A DNA stretch of 64,000 nt from Cytophagales bacterium (GCA_004292855.1 RDXN01000038.1:60424-124423); one strand, 5' to 3'. Counted from the stretch's first letter, positions 1-10,114 are shown. The notes: generated by a model from the sequence alone, not told the origin. Translations and numbers: made by a program.

Positions 1-815
1 CCCCAGAACAGAATGACGCCCAGAATCGACACAAGCAGCATCATAGCGTACTCGGATAGGAACAGCAACGCAAACCTCATCCCCGAGTATTCCGTCGCGT
101 AGCCCGCCACAATCTCGGATTCGCCTTCGGGCAGGTCGAAGGGGGCGCGGTTGGCTTCGGCGAGGGTGCAGATGAAAAAGATCACGTAGGCCACGAGCAG
201 CAGCGGATGCCGGACCACGTTCCAGGCGAAAATGCCTCCCCAGCCCGTCACGTCGATGCCCAACCAGCGTTGGTTGAACAGCCAGGTGGTTTCGTAGGTA
301 TAGATGCCCTGTTGGAAGCTGATCTCCTGTAGGTTAAGCGTCTGACAAAGCATCACCACGCACAACACGACCAAACCAAGCGGAATTTCGTACGAGATAA
401 TCTGCGCCACCGACCGCATAGCCCCCAATAGCGAATACTTATTGTTACTGCCCCATCCTGCCATCAAAATACCCACCACATCGAACGAGATAATGGCGAG
501 CAGATAAAACACCCCGACTGGCGTAGCCGACCCCTGCAAATCGGGCGTGAGCGGAATGACGGCGTAACCCGCGAAGATCGACGCGAAAATCACCGCCGGG
601 GCGATCAGAAACAGCTTCCGGTCGGCGGCAGTGGGAACGATGTCTTCTTTCTGGAGGAGTTTGAGCAGGTCGGCAATCAGTTGCAGCAGTCCCCATTTAC
701 CCACCTCCATTGGTCCCAGCCGGTCCTGAATAAAGGCCGAGACCTTGCGTTCGAGGTACACCCCAACGACCACAAAGCCGGATGAAATAGCGAGAAAAAT
801 GGGGAGAGCTAACAC
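1..815 (-). CDS. nuoH: NADH-quinone oxidoreductase subunit H, cut by window edge
   Basis: Membrane subunit H of respiratory complex I, at the junction between the quinone-binding module and the proton-pumping arm. About 271 codons are visible; the C-terminus lies beyond the left edge. Recognised by the N-terminal VYLERKVSAFIQDRLGP segment, the hydrophobic helices and the FDLPEGESEIVAGY loop followed by EYSGMRF, which forms part of the quinone chamber in this family. The first usable start is GTG at 815-813; a stop codon (TAG) lies only three codons upstream, inside a palindromic repeat. About 21 residues precede the ERKV motif, slightly fewer than usual. It lies 75 bp downstream of asnS on the same strand. 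The identity is certain; the exact start is not. Confidence 0.93.
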   Translation of the reverse strand, partial: MLALPIFLAISSGFVVVGVYLERKVSAFIQDRLGPMEVGKWGLLQLIADLLKLLQKEDIVPTAADRKLFLIAPAVIFASIFAGYAVIPLTPDLQGSATPVGVFYLLAIISFDVVGILMAGWGSNNKYSLLGAMRSVAQIISYEIPLGLVVLCVVMLCQTLNLQEISFQQGIYTYETTWLFNQRWLGIDVTGWGGIFAWNVVRHPLLLVAYVIFFICTLAEANRAPFDLPEGESEIVAGYATEYSGMRFALLFLSEYAMMLLVSILGVILFW

Positions 816-832
816 AGTGAACAGCTATCAGA

Positions 833-884
833 GAACAGTGAACAACGAACAACGCCACTGTTAGTTGTTCGCTGATCACTGTTC
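833..884. repeat. Intergenic palindrome between asnS and nuoH
   Basis: Inverted repeat with 21-nt arms at 833-853 and 864-884, 19 of 21 positions paired, and a 10-nt loop. A further partial copy of the AACAGTGAACA motif lies at 811-825. It begins 6 nt past the asnS stop codon and runs up to the nuoH start, so it could act as an intercistronic hairpin or weak terminator. There is no T-run, so a rho-independent terminator is not clear. Confidence 0.75.
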
Positions 885-890
885 GTTGTC

Positions 891-2360
<1,470 letters not shown>

Positions 2361-2368
2361 AATGGGCG

Positions 2369-2376
2369 CAAAGATA
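2369..2376 (-). promoter_or_regulatory. -7 promoter box of asnS
   Basis: On the minus strand the sequence reads TATCTTTG, an exact match to the Bacteroidota sigma-A -7 consensus TAnnTTTG. Its 3' end is 8 nt from the asnS ATG, so transcription would begin at or almost at the start codon. No good TTTG -33 element stands about 19 nt upstream. Confidence 0.55.
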
Positions 2377-2378
2377 AA

Positions 2379-2431
2379 GGATAGGAACGCGGATTGAACG
2401 GATTGGGCGGATTAGCACGGATTTTTAAAAA
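2379..2431. repeat. CGGATT-rich intergenic repeat, copy 1
   Basis: The spacer between asnS and the response regulator holds CGGATT four times at short spacing, starting with GGAACGCGGATTGAACGGATT. A related stretch (GGAACACGGATCGAACGGATT) lies at 28898-28918. The shared wording suggests a dispersed intergenic repeat rather than a functional site. Confidence 0.5.
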
Positions 2432-2432
2432 G

Positions 2433-2458
2433 TTGATAAAAGCGAATTGGTAGCTTTG
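2433..2458 (+). promoter_or_regulatory. Promoter of response regulator gene
   Basis: TAGCTTTG at 2451-2458 fits TAnnTTTG exactly, with TTG at 2433-2435 upstream (15-nt spacing, shorter than the usual 19-20). The ATG of the regulator follows 21 nt after the box. Confidence 0.5.
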
Positions 2459-2479
2459 CCCACTCCTAAACGGTTTACT

Positions 2480-3112
2480 ATGCCCCTCCTCCGTGTACTG
2501 CTTTTTGACGATAGCGATTCACTACGTATGGCCCTGAGCCTGCTCATTGGCGGCACGCCCGGTTTCGAGGTGGTTGGCGATTTCCCCCATGCCCAGAATG
2601 CAGTAGAGTACATTCGCGCTCTCGCGCCCGACGTGGTCTTGATGGACATCGACATGCCGGGGATTACGGGCGTGGAAGCCGTCGGCCAAATCCGAAAAGC
2701 CGGTTTATCGGTTCCGGTGCTAATTCTGACGGTTTTCGATGACGACGAGCGCGTGTTTACGGCCCTCCGCACGGGCGCGAGCGGCTACCTGCTCAAACAC
2801 ACGCCCCCCGCGCAACTCCTCGACGCCATCCGCGATGTTCATGAGGGCGGGGCACCCATGACCCCGGCCATCGCCCGCCGGGTCATCCAATGGCTCTCGC
2901 AACCGCCCACTTTGGCCGCCAACAACCTTGCCACCCTCACCGAACGCGAACGGCAAGTGCTGGAATTACTGGCCAACGGCCTCTCGCACCGCGATATTGG
3001 CGAACGCTGCGGCATCGGTGTCGAAACAGTCCGCACCCACCTGAAACGGATTTATGAGAAGCTGCACGTGCATTCGGCTACGGAAGCGGTCGCGCGGTTT
3101 TATCGGCGTTGA
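2480..3112 (+). CDS. NarL/FixJ-type response regulator
   Basis: Two-domain transcription factor, 210 residues. The receiver domain (about 4-120) has the acidic pair in LLFDDSDS, the phospho-acceptor Asp56 in VLMDIDMPG and the conserved Lys in LLKHTPP. A LuxR-type helix-turn-helix follows (about 143-205: LTERERQVLELLANGLSHRDIG, GIGVETVRTHLKRIYEKL). The start is placed at the ATG at 2480 because it begins right before the receiver strand; an upstream in-frame TTG would add eleven residues that fit no domain. Its natural partner class is a HisKA_3 kinase, and one lies nearby at 4102-5454 on the other strand, separated by a toxin-antitoxin pair. That pairing is inference. Confidence 0.93.
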   Translation: MPLLRVLLFDDSDSLRMALSLLIGGTPGFEVVGDFPHAQNAVEYIRALAPDVVLMDIDMPGITGVEAVGQIRKAGLSVPVLILTVFDDDERVFTALRTGASGYLLKHTPPAQLLDAIRDVHEGGAPMTPAIARRVIQWLSQPPTLAANNLATLTERERQVLELLANGLSHRDIGERCGIGVETVRTHLKRIYEKLHVHSATEAVARFYRR

Positions 3113-3126
3113 GGAATGATTGTGAT

Positions 3127-3621
3127 TTAGACTTCCGATGCGCCAATTCGCCAAAGGCGTGGGTCAATGGGAAATGGCTTACTTTCGATCACCTCAATTC
3201 CAGCGAAAAGTGGATGCCGAGGATGGATCAGGAAATTTAACGACTCCGAAACAACAGCCGACGGTACACCAATCGCTAACACGTCGGGGTTTTGAAGCCA
3301 ACCGGCAAGCCGGGCGTGATTGGCCGAAAAATGGGCTTCATCGCGCCAGGAAGGGGGCAATTCGTCAGGTAGTACCATTCGTGGCTCTTCGGGTAAAGCC
3401 AACGTCAGTAAGCATAGCCGGGGCAAATCATCGTAGGGAAGCGTAGGCAAATGGACCAATTGCTCCAACAAGGTCAGTTCAGGACTAGAGGAGGTGTACA
3501 GTATGCCGACGCCGGGCGGATTCCAGCGACCACCCCATCGGCGTGCCCCCTCGGCCGATAGGGGAGTTTCCAGAAACCGCTCTTTGATTAACCGATAAAC
3601 AAGCCTTGGTGGACTCCCCAT
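3127..3621 (-). CDS. RES-domain toxin (type II toxin-antitoxin)
   Basis: 164-residue RES family protein (named after conserved Arg, Glu, Ser). Characterised family members degrade NAD+ and stop growth. Visible conserved residues: Arg10 in VYRLIKERF, Arg32 in GGRWNPPG, Tyr42 in ILYTSSSPELTLLE with Glu53, and Ser125 in VPSAVVSESLNFLIHP. The length is normal for the family and the frame is intact, so it is likely active. It lies 6 bp downstream of its antitoxin gene, the usual antitoxin-first order, and ends 14 bp from the 3' end of the convergent response regulator. A phage-type ADP-ribosylating variant cannot be excluded, but the adjacent Xre/DUF2384 gene makes the toxin call firm. Confidence 0.92.
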   Translation of the reverse strand: MGSPPRLVYRLIKERFLETPLSAEGARRWGGRWNPPGVGILYTSSSPELTLLEQLVHLPTLPYDDLPRLCLLTLALPEEPRMVLPDELPPSWRDEAHFSANHARLAGWLQNPDVLAIGVPSAVVSESLNFLIHPRHPLFAGIEVIESKPFPIDPRLWRIGASEV

Positions 3622-3627
3622 TAGAAA

Positions 3628-4032
3628 TCAAGCGTAAATGCCATGTTCTATTCGTCCCAGAACAGTATGCACCATACCGAATCCCGTTATCGTGTCTAAC
3701 AGTGAAACAGGTGTCTGTCGCCGAAGTTCTGGTAGCGGAACGCGTAACCAACGACCCAGCACTTCAGCGCGATCATCAAAAACTGACAAACCATGACGAA
3801 GAAGTGCTTCTAACAACAACAAGCGTTCCGACGCATTGCCGTCCAGGCGGGTGTCGGGCTGAAGCCGATGCAGGGTTCGTTCAGAAATAGTCAGAATGCG
3901 GGCCATCTCCCGGTCGGTCAGGCCAACCAAATGGGCAACTTCATCGACTTTGTAGCGGTTGATGCCTGTACGGGTCTGTTCAACCAAACTAAAACCGCCA
4001 TTGTCGATACCAATCTCCAGAGTTAATTCCAT
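3628..4032 (-). CDS. Xre/MbcA/ParS-family antitoxin
   Basis: 134-residue partner of the RES toxin. An N-terminal helix-turn-helix (about 30-57, with VAHLVGLTDREMARILTIS) is followed by the DUF2384-type toxin-binding domain (about 85-134, including VFDDRAEVLGRWLRVPLPEL and ending GRIEHGIYA, whose C-terminal tail reaches the toxin active site in known complexes). It starts at the ATG at 4032, 69 bp downstream of the kinase stop at 4102. Such antitoxins normally repress their own promoter, which here would lie between 4033 and 4101. Confidence 0.92.
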   Translation of the reverse strand: MELTLEIGIDNGGFSLVEQTRTGINRYKVDEVAHLVGLTDREMARILTISERTLHRLQPDTRLDGNASERLLLLEALLRHGLSVFDDRAEVLGRWLRVPLPELRRQTPVSLLDTITGFGMVHTVLGRIEHGIYA

Positions 4033-4101
4033 AGTGTGCGCTATTTGACATAAATCTAAACGACATTTGGCAGAATTGCAAGCTATTTTGACTGTCCACC
4101 C

Positions 4102-5454
4102 TTAACCTATCCCCTGCACTACGACTTGCGCTGTTGGACAGACCAATCGGATCATAGTTCCATCCCCCGGTCGCGAACTAGTTTCCAGACTTCCACCGAG
4201 CGTTTCGGCACGTTGTTTTAAGTTTCGTAAGCCACTTTGTCGCTTCAAATCATCAATATCAAATCCGATGCCGTTGTCCTGGATTACCAGTTGCCAACCG
4301 CTTTCGCCGTCCCTCCGCCATTGAATAGAAACCTGCGTGGCCTGGGCATGTTTGCGGATGTTCTGCAAGCTCTCTTTCACGATCAGTAGAATTTCTTTGC
4401 GGGTCGGGGCCGGGAACGTGTCGGGGCCGTCGGGTTCAATGTCGAGGGTGACGGTGGTGGTAGGGTCGTTGGTAAAGAGTTCGTAGGCGATTTCGCGGAT
4501 GCGGAAGTTGAGCGTTTCGGTGGTGTGGTTGGCCGAGTTGAGGTTCCAGACAATCTCGCGCATGGTGTCGATCACGCGCCGGGCCGTTTGGCCGATGGTG
4601 TCGAATAGTTCGGGGGCGCGGTCGGGTTGGTGGGTGGCCACGCCCGCGAGCAAAGAAATCGTGCTGAGGTCGGAGCCAACGGTGTCGTGCAGGTCGCGGG
4701 CAATGTCGTCGCGGATGCCGTTGAGCGCGTTTTGCTTGCGTTCGTTCTCGCGCAGTTGCTCAATCAGGTCGGCCTGGGCCTGGAGCTTGTCCTGTTCCAC
4801 GAGCCGGTTCCTGACCGAGAGGCCCATCGTGAAAAACAATACCTCGATCACGACGCCGATCTGCATGAAGATCAGGGGTTTTACGGTGCCTTCGGTGACA
4901 GCCATAAACAGGGTCGGGTTCATCAGATAGGTGAGCGATACGAACGCCCCGCCCACGAAAAACGCCGTGCCGCTAATGAACCACTTCAGGGTTGGGTGCC
5001 GCTGCCGGAACAGCCGGGGCACAATGAAGGCTGTTCCGGCTACCATCAGCACCCGGCTCAGAACAAACACGACGATGCCGGTCCAGGGGGACAACCGAAG
5101 TGCGTAGAAAATCCACTCGATCAGAGCCGCCAGGATCAGGTTAGCGGTCATCCAGTTCAGCACCCGGCGACTGAGCGGGTCGTGGTGCGGGATGTCCATC
5201 AGCCAACTGGCAAACTGAATGTAAGCGACAATGGCTAACCCCTCCAGCGTGCTTTCGAGGGCGTGACTGTAGGGCAGTTGCCCGCCAAAATCACGGACGC
5301 CAAAGCGCGCAATCATGCACACCATGTAGGCAGCATAGAACAGGTGGATGGCCTGCCGGTGCTGGGCAAAGCTGAACAGCCCGTAGAGGGCCATCATGAG
5401 CAGCATACCGTCGAGCAGGAGCCGGACAGACGGATAATCGAGCGAAAAAGTCAT
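4102..5454 (-). CDS. 7TM-type histidine kinase, HisKA_3 family
   Basis: Membrane sensor kinase of about 450 residues. The N-terminal part holds about seven hydrophobic helices (residues 10-215) like the 7TMR-DISM membrane module, but without its usual periplasmic sensor domain in front. A coiled-coil signalling helix leads into the HisKA_3 dimerisation domain with phospho-acceptor His256 (IARDLHDTVGSDLSTIS) and a HATPase_c domain with N-box (KESLQNIRKHA) and G1 box (DNGIGFD). I placed the start at the ATG at 5454, just before the first helix; an ATG at 5484 or 5565 would add a poorly supported extension. HisKA_3 kinases pair with NarL-type regulators, and one is encoded at 2480-3112. It is divergent from the adhesin operon. 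Confidence 0.9.
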   Translation of the reverse strand: MTFSLDYPSVRLLLDGMLLMMALYGLFSFAQHRQAIHLFYAAYMVCMIARFGVRDFGGQLPYSHALESTLEGLAIVAYIQFASWLMDIPHHDPLSRRVLNWMTANLILAALIEWIFYALRLSPWTGIVVFVLSRVLMVAGTAFIVPRLFRQRHPTLKWFISGTAFFVGGAFVSLTYLMNPTLFMAVTEGTVKPLIFMQIGVVIEVLFFTMGLSVRNRLVEQDKLQAQADLIEQLRENERKQNALNGIRDDIARDLHDTVGSDLSTISLLAGVATHQPDRAPELFDTIGQTARRVIDTMREIVWNLNSANHTTETLNFRIREIAYELFTNDPTTTVTLDIEPDGPDTFPAPTRKEILLIVKESLQNIRKHAQATQVSIQWRRDGESGWQLVIQDNGIGFDIDDLKRQSGLRNLKQRAETLGGSLETSSRPGDGTMIRLVCPTAQVVVQGIG

Positions 5455-5633
5455 GCCGTGATTGGGGTGGGCGTAAGGCCGCATCCCCAAAAGTGGGGAT
5501 GCCAACCAATTGGTAAAGGTTGATAACCTGCCGCAGAAAACCAAACGCCCTGTTTTGTGGCCCAATGCCCCGTAGAACTACGCAATTATTGTTGTAATGA
5601 GCTAATAAACAGTGCCGTAACCAAAATAGGGGA

Positions 5634-5664
5634 TTGCGGGTGGGTGTAACACTGGATAGCTTTG
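5634..5664 (+). promoter_or_regulatory. Promoter of the adhesin operon
   Basis: TTG at 5634-5636 and TAGCTTTG at 5657-5664 with 20 nt between them match the Bacteroidota promoter pattern (TTTG, 19-20 nt, TAnnTTTG). It lies about 68 nt before the ATG of the first adhesin gene, and no other strong match is seen before the five-gene run. Confidence 0.7.
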
Positions 5665-5731
5665 TCCGTGTTTCCGTTGGGGCATCTACCCCGACCAATA
5701 GCTAACCATCAGGCCAAATCTGTTCGATTCT

Positions 5732-7318
5732 ATGCGCTTTCCTCTACTTCTTTGTTTATTGTTGGCCCTGCTCCCAGCCGCTCACGCTCAAATGGGCCTC
5801 AATGCTCCAGCAGGTGTTGCCCCCGTCCGCGATATGGAAATCTATAGTCGCGATCAGTTTGTGGTCCAGCAAAAATACGTCTCTACGACCGACCCCATTT
5901 CGGGCACCTTCACGATAAGTTGTGCGGCCTCGCCCCCCTTGCTAACAGCGTCTGCCGGCGTCTTGCTTGATCCCGGCGGCACAGGCAACTATCCCGCCAG
6001 CCTCACCTGCACACAAGCTATAAGTACCCCCGGTAATCCCGTATCGGTGGGCTATGAGCTGACCTTCACTCAGTTTGATACCGAAGCCAACGGCGATTCG
6101 GTGATAATTTGGGATGTTTATGGAACCCGCCTTGCCTTTTCGGGGAGTGCGTTGCCGCCCGTGCTGCTGGTGCCGGGGTATAGAGTGGCAATCACGTTCA
6201 GAGCCGACAACGATGGTAACGTGGGGGCCGGTTTTGCCCTCAGTTGGCGACGGGTGACTACGGCTCCTTCGCCAATAGGGGCGGGCGATGGTTTTTTTGG
6301 TAAATCCTTGCGATTTGATCTGACCAAAGGGTCGTTAGTTAGCGGGTTCAGTGGGGTAGGAGCAATGCAACAGATGGGTAAATACGCCACCGCATTGGGC
6401 AGCAGAAACACGGTCGGTGGAGATTTTTCAGGTTCGTGGGGTTACGTAAACACCGTTAGTGGGGATTATTCCAGTGCATTCGGCGGCTCGAATGGGGTGG
6501 GCGGAAATTATTCCAATGCAATGGGTTTCAACAACCAAGTTAGCTGGGACCATTCCAATGCCTTAGGCCGCTCGAACACCGTCAGTGGGTATAATGCCAC
6601 CGCAGTTGGTAGCTTTAATGCAGCCAGTGGAAACAACTCTACGGCCATTGGTACTTTGGTCTCTACTGCCGGATACGAAGGGGCTATGCTCTTGGGTGAT
6701 AACAGTACGTTTTTAACGTTTACCTCAACCCTGGCTACGGCTACAAACCAACTCACCGCCCGCTTTGCGGGAGGCTATCGGCTTTTTAGCAATAGTACGT
6801 TAACAACGGGTGTATCATTGGCGGCTGGCGGTACGTCCTGGGCCACGATCTCGGATTCTACCCGTAAAGAACGTTTTCTGGCGGTCGACGGCCCCACTTT
6901 GTTGCAGAAAATCAGCGGGATGAAACTGACCACCTGGAACTACAAAGGCCAGCGCGACCGGCGGCATTACGGCCCGATGGCGCAGGAGTTTTTCTCCCTC
7001 TTCGGAAAAGACGCGTTAGGTGAGATCGGCTGCGATACGCTCATCACCACGCAGGACATTGAAGGGCTAACCCTCTCGGCGGTGCAGGCTCTGGTGAAAG
7101 AGAACGAGCGGTTACGCGTAGAGACGCAATCCTTTGCGTCTCAGCTAGCGGAACAAAAAACGGAGACGCAACGGGCGCGGGATGAGGCACAACGGGCGCG
7201 TGCCGAGACGCAAAGGGTTGCGTCTCTACAGGCCGAAATGAATAACCGCCTTCATCTGCTCGAACGCGCCATCTTAACCCGGCGTGAACGCGTGACCATG
7301 CGAAAAACCAAACCATGA
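5732..7318 (+). CDS. Surface fibre protein 1: CUB-like, YadA head, S74 chaperone
   Basis: 528 residues, first of four paralogs. Signal peptide 1-19 (cleavage after AHA). About 60-165 form a CUB-like beta domain with two Cys (TISC, LTC), a DSVIIWD strand and GFALSWR at the end. About 205-310 are 14-residue YadA/hia-type head repeats (A-x-G-x-x-N-x-V-S-G pattern), as in trimeric adhesins. About 370-460 form a peptidase S74 intramolecular chaperone with the Ser-Lys dyad in SDSTRKE (Ser374, Lys379) and GPMAQEF. The tail is a coiled coil built largely from the GAGACGCAA palindrome repeats. The function as exported adhesive fibre is inferred. No beta-barrel anchor or T9SS tail is visible, so the export and anchoring route is unknown. 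Its TGA overlaps the next ATG (ATGA). Confidence 0.88.
   Translation: MRFPLLLCLLLALLPAAHAQMGLNAPAGVAPVRDMEIYSRDQFVVQQKYVSTTDPISGTFTISCAASPPLLTASAGVLLDPGGTGNYPASLTCTQAISTPGNPVSVGYELTFTQFDTEANGDSVIIWDVYGTRLAFSGSALPPVLLVPGYRVAITFRADNDGNVGAGFALSWRRVTTAPSPIGAGDGFFGKSLRFDLTKGSLVSGFSGVGAMQQMGKYATALGSRNTVGGDFSGSWGYVNTVSGDYSSAFGGSNGVGGNYSNAMGFNNQVSWDHSNALGRSNTVSGYNATAVGSFNAASGNNSTAIGTLVSTAGYEGAMLLGDNSTFLTFTSTLATATNQLTARFAGGYRLFSNSTLTTGVSLAAGGTSWATISDSTRKERFLAVDGPTLLQKISGMKLTTWNYKGQRDRRHYGPMAQEFFSLFGKDALGEIGCDTLITTQDIEGLTLSAVQALVKENERLRVETQSFASQLAEQKTETQRARDEAQRARAETQRVASLQAEMNNRLHLLERAILTRRERVTMRKTKP
7118..7229 (+). repeat. GTAGAGACGCAA palindromes inside adhesin 1
   Basis: Full 25-nt palindromes at 7118-7142 (GTAGAGACGCAA, then TTGCGTCTC) and 7205-7229 (GAGACGCAA, then TTGCGTCTCTAC), plus a half-site GAGACGCAA at 7163-7171. 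All are read in frame and give VETQ.FASQ and AETQRVASLQ in the coiled coil. Confidence 0.85.
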
Positions 7319-8979
7319 TAAAATCTCTGCTCTCGCTTTGCCTCCTGCTGGCCCTGATCCCAGCCGCCTACGCCCAACTGGGTTTTAACTCGCCAACGGG
7401 CGTTACACCCCGACAAGACTTTGAGTTGTACCCCCGAAATAGTTTTCTGGTGCAACAAAAATACCGGTACACCACCGTCGATCCGGCGGCCAACGTTCTG
7501 AATCTGAGTTGTGTCGCCGTGCCACCCATCATCACGGCTGCTGCCGGTACGCTCAAGGAACCCACGGGCGATGCCAACTATATGCCCAGTTTGGCGTACA
7601 CCTGCATGCAGTCGCTTATAGTGAACGGGGCCATAGGGTTTGAAGTGGTTTTTGAGGATTTGGACACCGAAAACGCCCCTTTAGCGGGTTCTGATGTTCT
7701 CGTTATAACAGATGCGCTGGGAAACGAACGAACCTTTTCCGGGAACACGCTGCCCGCCCCCCAGTTTTTTCCGTCCAATAATCTCATTTTTCATTTTCAG
7801 GCCGATGGCGACGCGAACGTTGGCCGGGGCTTTCGGTTGCGCTGGCGGGCGGTGTACAAAGAGGCTGCTTCCCCAACGTTCGACAATACGTTTGGCTCGG
7901 TGATGCAGTTCGACGTGGAGAACAGCACCTTCACGGCGGGGTTTCAGAACAAGGCATTGAGTCAGTATTCTATTGCGCTCGGCTTCAACAACCGAACAAC
8001 CGCAGCCTCATCCATTGCCATCGGGCGGGAGAACGAAAACAAGAACACCAACACCTACACGTTCGGCGATAACAACAGCGTGCTTGGCCGTAACTCGTTC
8101 GCCATTGGGCGACAAAATAGTCTGTTGGGAGTCAGCTCAATAGCGGTTGGTAATGGGAACACCATCAACACGGGTTACCCGTTGTCGGCCAATACAATGG
8201 CCTTCGGTACGTCGCTGGTGGTGGGCAACGATTATGCGACGGGACTGGGTCGCCAAAATACCGTTTCGGGCAACACGGCGTTGGCAACGGGCTACCTTAA
8301 CACGGCGAGTGGCGACTACTCCACGGCGATGGGCCACCGCATGAACACCAACAATCAGGCCGGGGCTTTTATGATTGGCGACACCGACCCGCTTGGGCAG
8401 GGCACCACCCTTGTCGGTTTCCCCGATCAGTTCGTGGCCCGTTTTCGCAACGGCTACTTCCTGATGACCTCCGGCAATACCACCCGAACCGGCGTTGTGA
8501 TTGGGGCGGGCCAAAACGCCTGGAGTGCCATTTCGGACTCGACCCGCAAGGAGCGTTTTCTGCCGATGAACCACGCTGAGGTGTTGCGGAAAATCAACGC
8601 CATGAAGCTCACAAGCTGGAACTACAAAGGTCAACGCGAGATCCGGCACTACGGGCCGATGGCCCAGGATTTCTATGCGGCTTTCGGCCACGACGCGCTG
8701 GGGCAGGTAGGTTGCGACACGCTCATCAACAGCCACGATTTTGCGGGCATCACCTTCGCGGCAGTGCAGGCCCTGATTCGGGAGAATGAGCGGTTACGCG
8801 TAGAGACGCAAAATTTCGCGTCTCAGGTGCAAAATCTCCAATCCCAATTGCGCGATTCACAGGCTGAGACGCAAAGGGTTGCGTCTCTACAGAACGAAAC
8901 GAACAACCGCTTGCAACTCCTCGAACGCGCCATGCTCACACGACGCGAGCGCGTATCACTTCGTAAAACAAAACCATGA
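7315..8979 (+). CDS. Surface fibre protein 2: CUB-like, YadA head, S74 chaperone
   Basis: 554 residues with the same architecture as its upstream paralog. Signal peptide 1-20 (AYA|Q); CUB-like domain about 62-180 with Cys in LSC and YTC, SDVLVITD and GFRLRWRAV; head repeats about 215-345 (SIAIGREN, NSFAIGRQN, TALATGYLNTASGDYSTAMG); S74 chaperone about 405-495 with Ser407 in SDSTRKERF, GPMAQDF and the C-terminal helix AAVQALIRENERL. The coiled-coil tail again contains the GAGACGCAA palindrome. Translation is coupled to gene 1 by a 4-bp ATGA overlap. From STAMGHRM onward it is nearly identical to paralogs 3 and 4, while the CUB domain differs. Confidence 0.88.
   Translation: MIKSLLSLCLLLALIPAAYAQLGFNSPTGVTPRQDFELYPRNSFLVQQKYRYTTVDPAANVLNLSCVAVPPIITAAAGTLKEPTGDANYMPSLAYTCMQSLIVNGAIGFEVVFEDLDTENAPLAGSDVLVITDALGNERTFSGNTLPAPQFFPSNNLIFHFQADGDANVGRGFRLRWRAVYKEAASPTFDNTFGSVMQFDVENSTFTAGFQNKALSQYSIALGFNNRTTAASSIAIGRENENKNTNTYTFGDNNSVLGRNSFAIGRQNSLLGVSSIAVGNGNTINTGYPLSANTMAFGTSLVVGNDYATGLGRQNTVSGNTALATGYLNTASGDYSTAMGHRMNTNNQAGAFMIGDTDPLGQGTTLVGFPDQFVARFRNGYFLMTSGNTTRTGVVIGAGQNAWSAISDSTRKERFLPMNHAEVLRKINAMKLTSWNYKGQREIRHYGPMAQDFYAAFGHDALGQVGCDTLINSHDFAGITFAAVQALIRENERLRVETQNFASQVQNLQSQLRDSQAETQRVASLQNETNNRLQLLERAMLTRRERVSLRKTKP
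8800..8890 (+). repeat. GTAGAGACGCAA palindromes inside adhesin 2
   Basis: Two full copies, 8800-8824 (GTAGAGACGCAA...CGCGTCTC) and 8866-8890 (GAGACGCAA...TTGCGTCTCTAC), both in the frame that gives VETQNFASQ and AETQRVASLQ. The second copy is identical to 7205-7229 in adhesin 1. Confidence 0.85.
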
Positions 8980-10100
8980 CGAAAAATAGCCTTTCTATCG
9001 CGCTGTGCCTGCTTTTGGTGAGCCAGCTTGTTTACGCCCAGACCCCACAGCGCACGACCGAGTCACCCTCGCTCAAAACCTATTCCAAATTCGACTTTGT
9101 GCCGGGCGACCGCGTGACGGCCCTGGAGGATTTCTCGCAGGGCGAAATCGGCGATTTTCCGGCCCGATGGAACTCCAACGGCTCCGGCGAACTGGTCACT
9201 ATCGAGGGCCAGCCGGGGCGGTGGCTTCAGCTTAACGATGCCACGCTGGCTTTTCCGGAGTTTGTGAAGAACCTGCCCGACAACTTCACGCTCGAATTTA
9301 CGATGGCGGCCAACCCCACCATCGACCCGGCCCACCGCTACACCCTGCACTACCTGAGTTTGTTGTTTACGCCCGAAACTGAGGCCAAAGCCCTCTTTGC
9401 CCACCGCAATACCGGTAACGTGGTGGTGTCGTTTTGCCCGCAAACAGGGGGTGTGTCAACCGTAGATGTGTGGGACATGGTGAGCCGGATTCCGGTGATC
9501 CGTAACAAAATTGCCACGCCGACATTCAGTTTTAAGAACCAAAAGTCTACGGCGCGGGTATCCGTTTGGCGGCAGAAAACCCGGTTGCGGGTGTATCTGG
9601 ACGACGAGAAAATCTGGGACATTCCGCAGGCATTCGCGCCCGAAGCGACCTACCACCGGCTGGCGTTTCAGGTGGCTTCGTTTGGCAAAGGCCCGTACTA
9701 TCTGTCGGATTTGCGGCTGGCCGAGGGCGCACCCGACACCCGCAGCAAACTCCTGACCGAAGGCCGCTTTGTGACCACCGGTATCGGCTTCGACACGAAT
9801 TCTGACCGGATTAAACCCGAATCGTTCGGGAGCCTGAAACAGATTGCCGAGGTGTTGGGGGAAAACCCGGCGGTGCGCGTCCGCATCATTGGGCACACCG
9901 ACTCCGACGGCGATGCCCCCGCCAACCTGGAGCTTTCCAAACGCCGGGCGGTTGCCGTGCGGGCGGCTCTCACGAGTCAGTTTGGGGTGAACGCCAGCCG
10001 GTTAGATACCGACGGTCGGGGCGAAACCCAGCCCGCCAGCCCCAACACCACTGCCGAGGGCAAAGCCAACAACCGGCGGGTAGAATTTGTGAAATTGTAA
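8976..10100 (+). CDS. OmpA-family peptidoglycan-anchored protein
   Basis: 374 residues. Signal peptide about 1-21 (VYA|Q). The middle part (about 45-250) looks like a beta-rich, lectin/laminin-G-like jelly roll (DFSQGEIGDFPARWNSNGSG; TARVSVWRQKTRLRVYLDDEKIWDIPQ written here only in part), but I do not recognise a named family. The C-terminal OmpA domain (about 262-374) has the peptidoglycan-binding motif GHTDSDGDAPANLELSKRR and the closing NNRRVEF. No N-terminal outer-membrane barrel is visible, so it is probably periplasmic or attached to the outer membrane. It is coupled to adhesin 2 by an ATGA overlap and followed 14 bp later by adhesin 3; this position inside the operon suggests that it anchors or assembles the fibres. 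Confidence 0.9.
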   Translation: MTKNSLSIALCLLLVSQLVYAQTPQRTTESPSLKTYSKFDFVPGDRVTALEDFSQGEIGDFPARWNSNGSGELVTIEGQPGRWLQLNDATLAFPEFVKNLPDNFTLEFTMAANPTIDPAHRYTLHYLSLLFTPETEAKALFAHRNTGNVVVSFCPQTGGVSTVDVWDMVSRIPVIRNKIATPTFSFKNQKSTARVSVWRQKTRLRVYLDDEKIWDIPQAFAPEATYHRLAFQVASFGKGPYYLSDLRLAEGAPDTRSKLLTEGRFVTTGIGFDTNSDRIKPESFGSLKQIAEVLGENPAVRVRIIGHTDSDGDAPANLELSKRRAVAVRAALTSQFGVNASRLDTDGRGETQPASPNTTAEGKANNRRVEFVKL

Positions 10101-10114
10101 ACCCGAACAACCTT

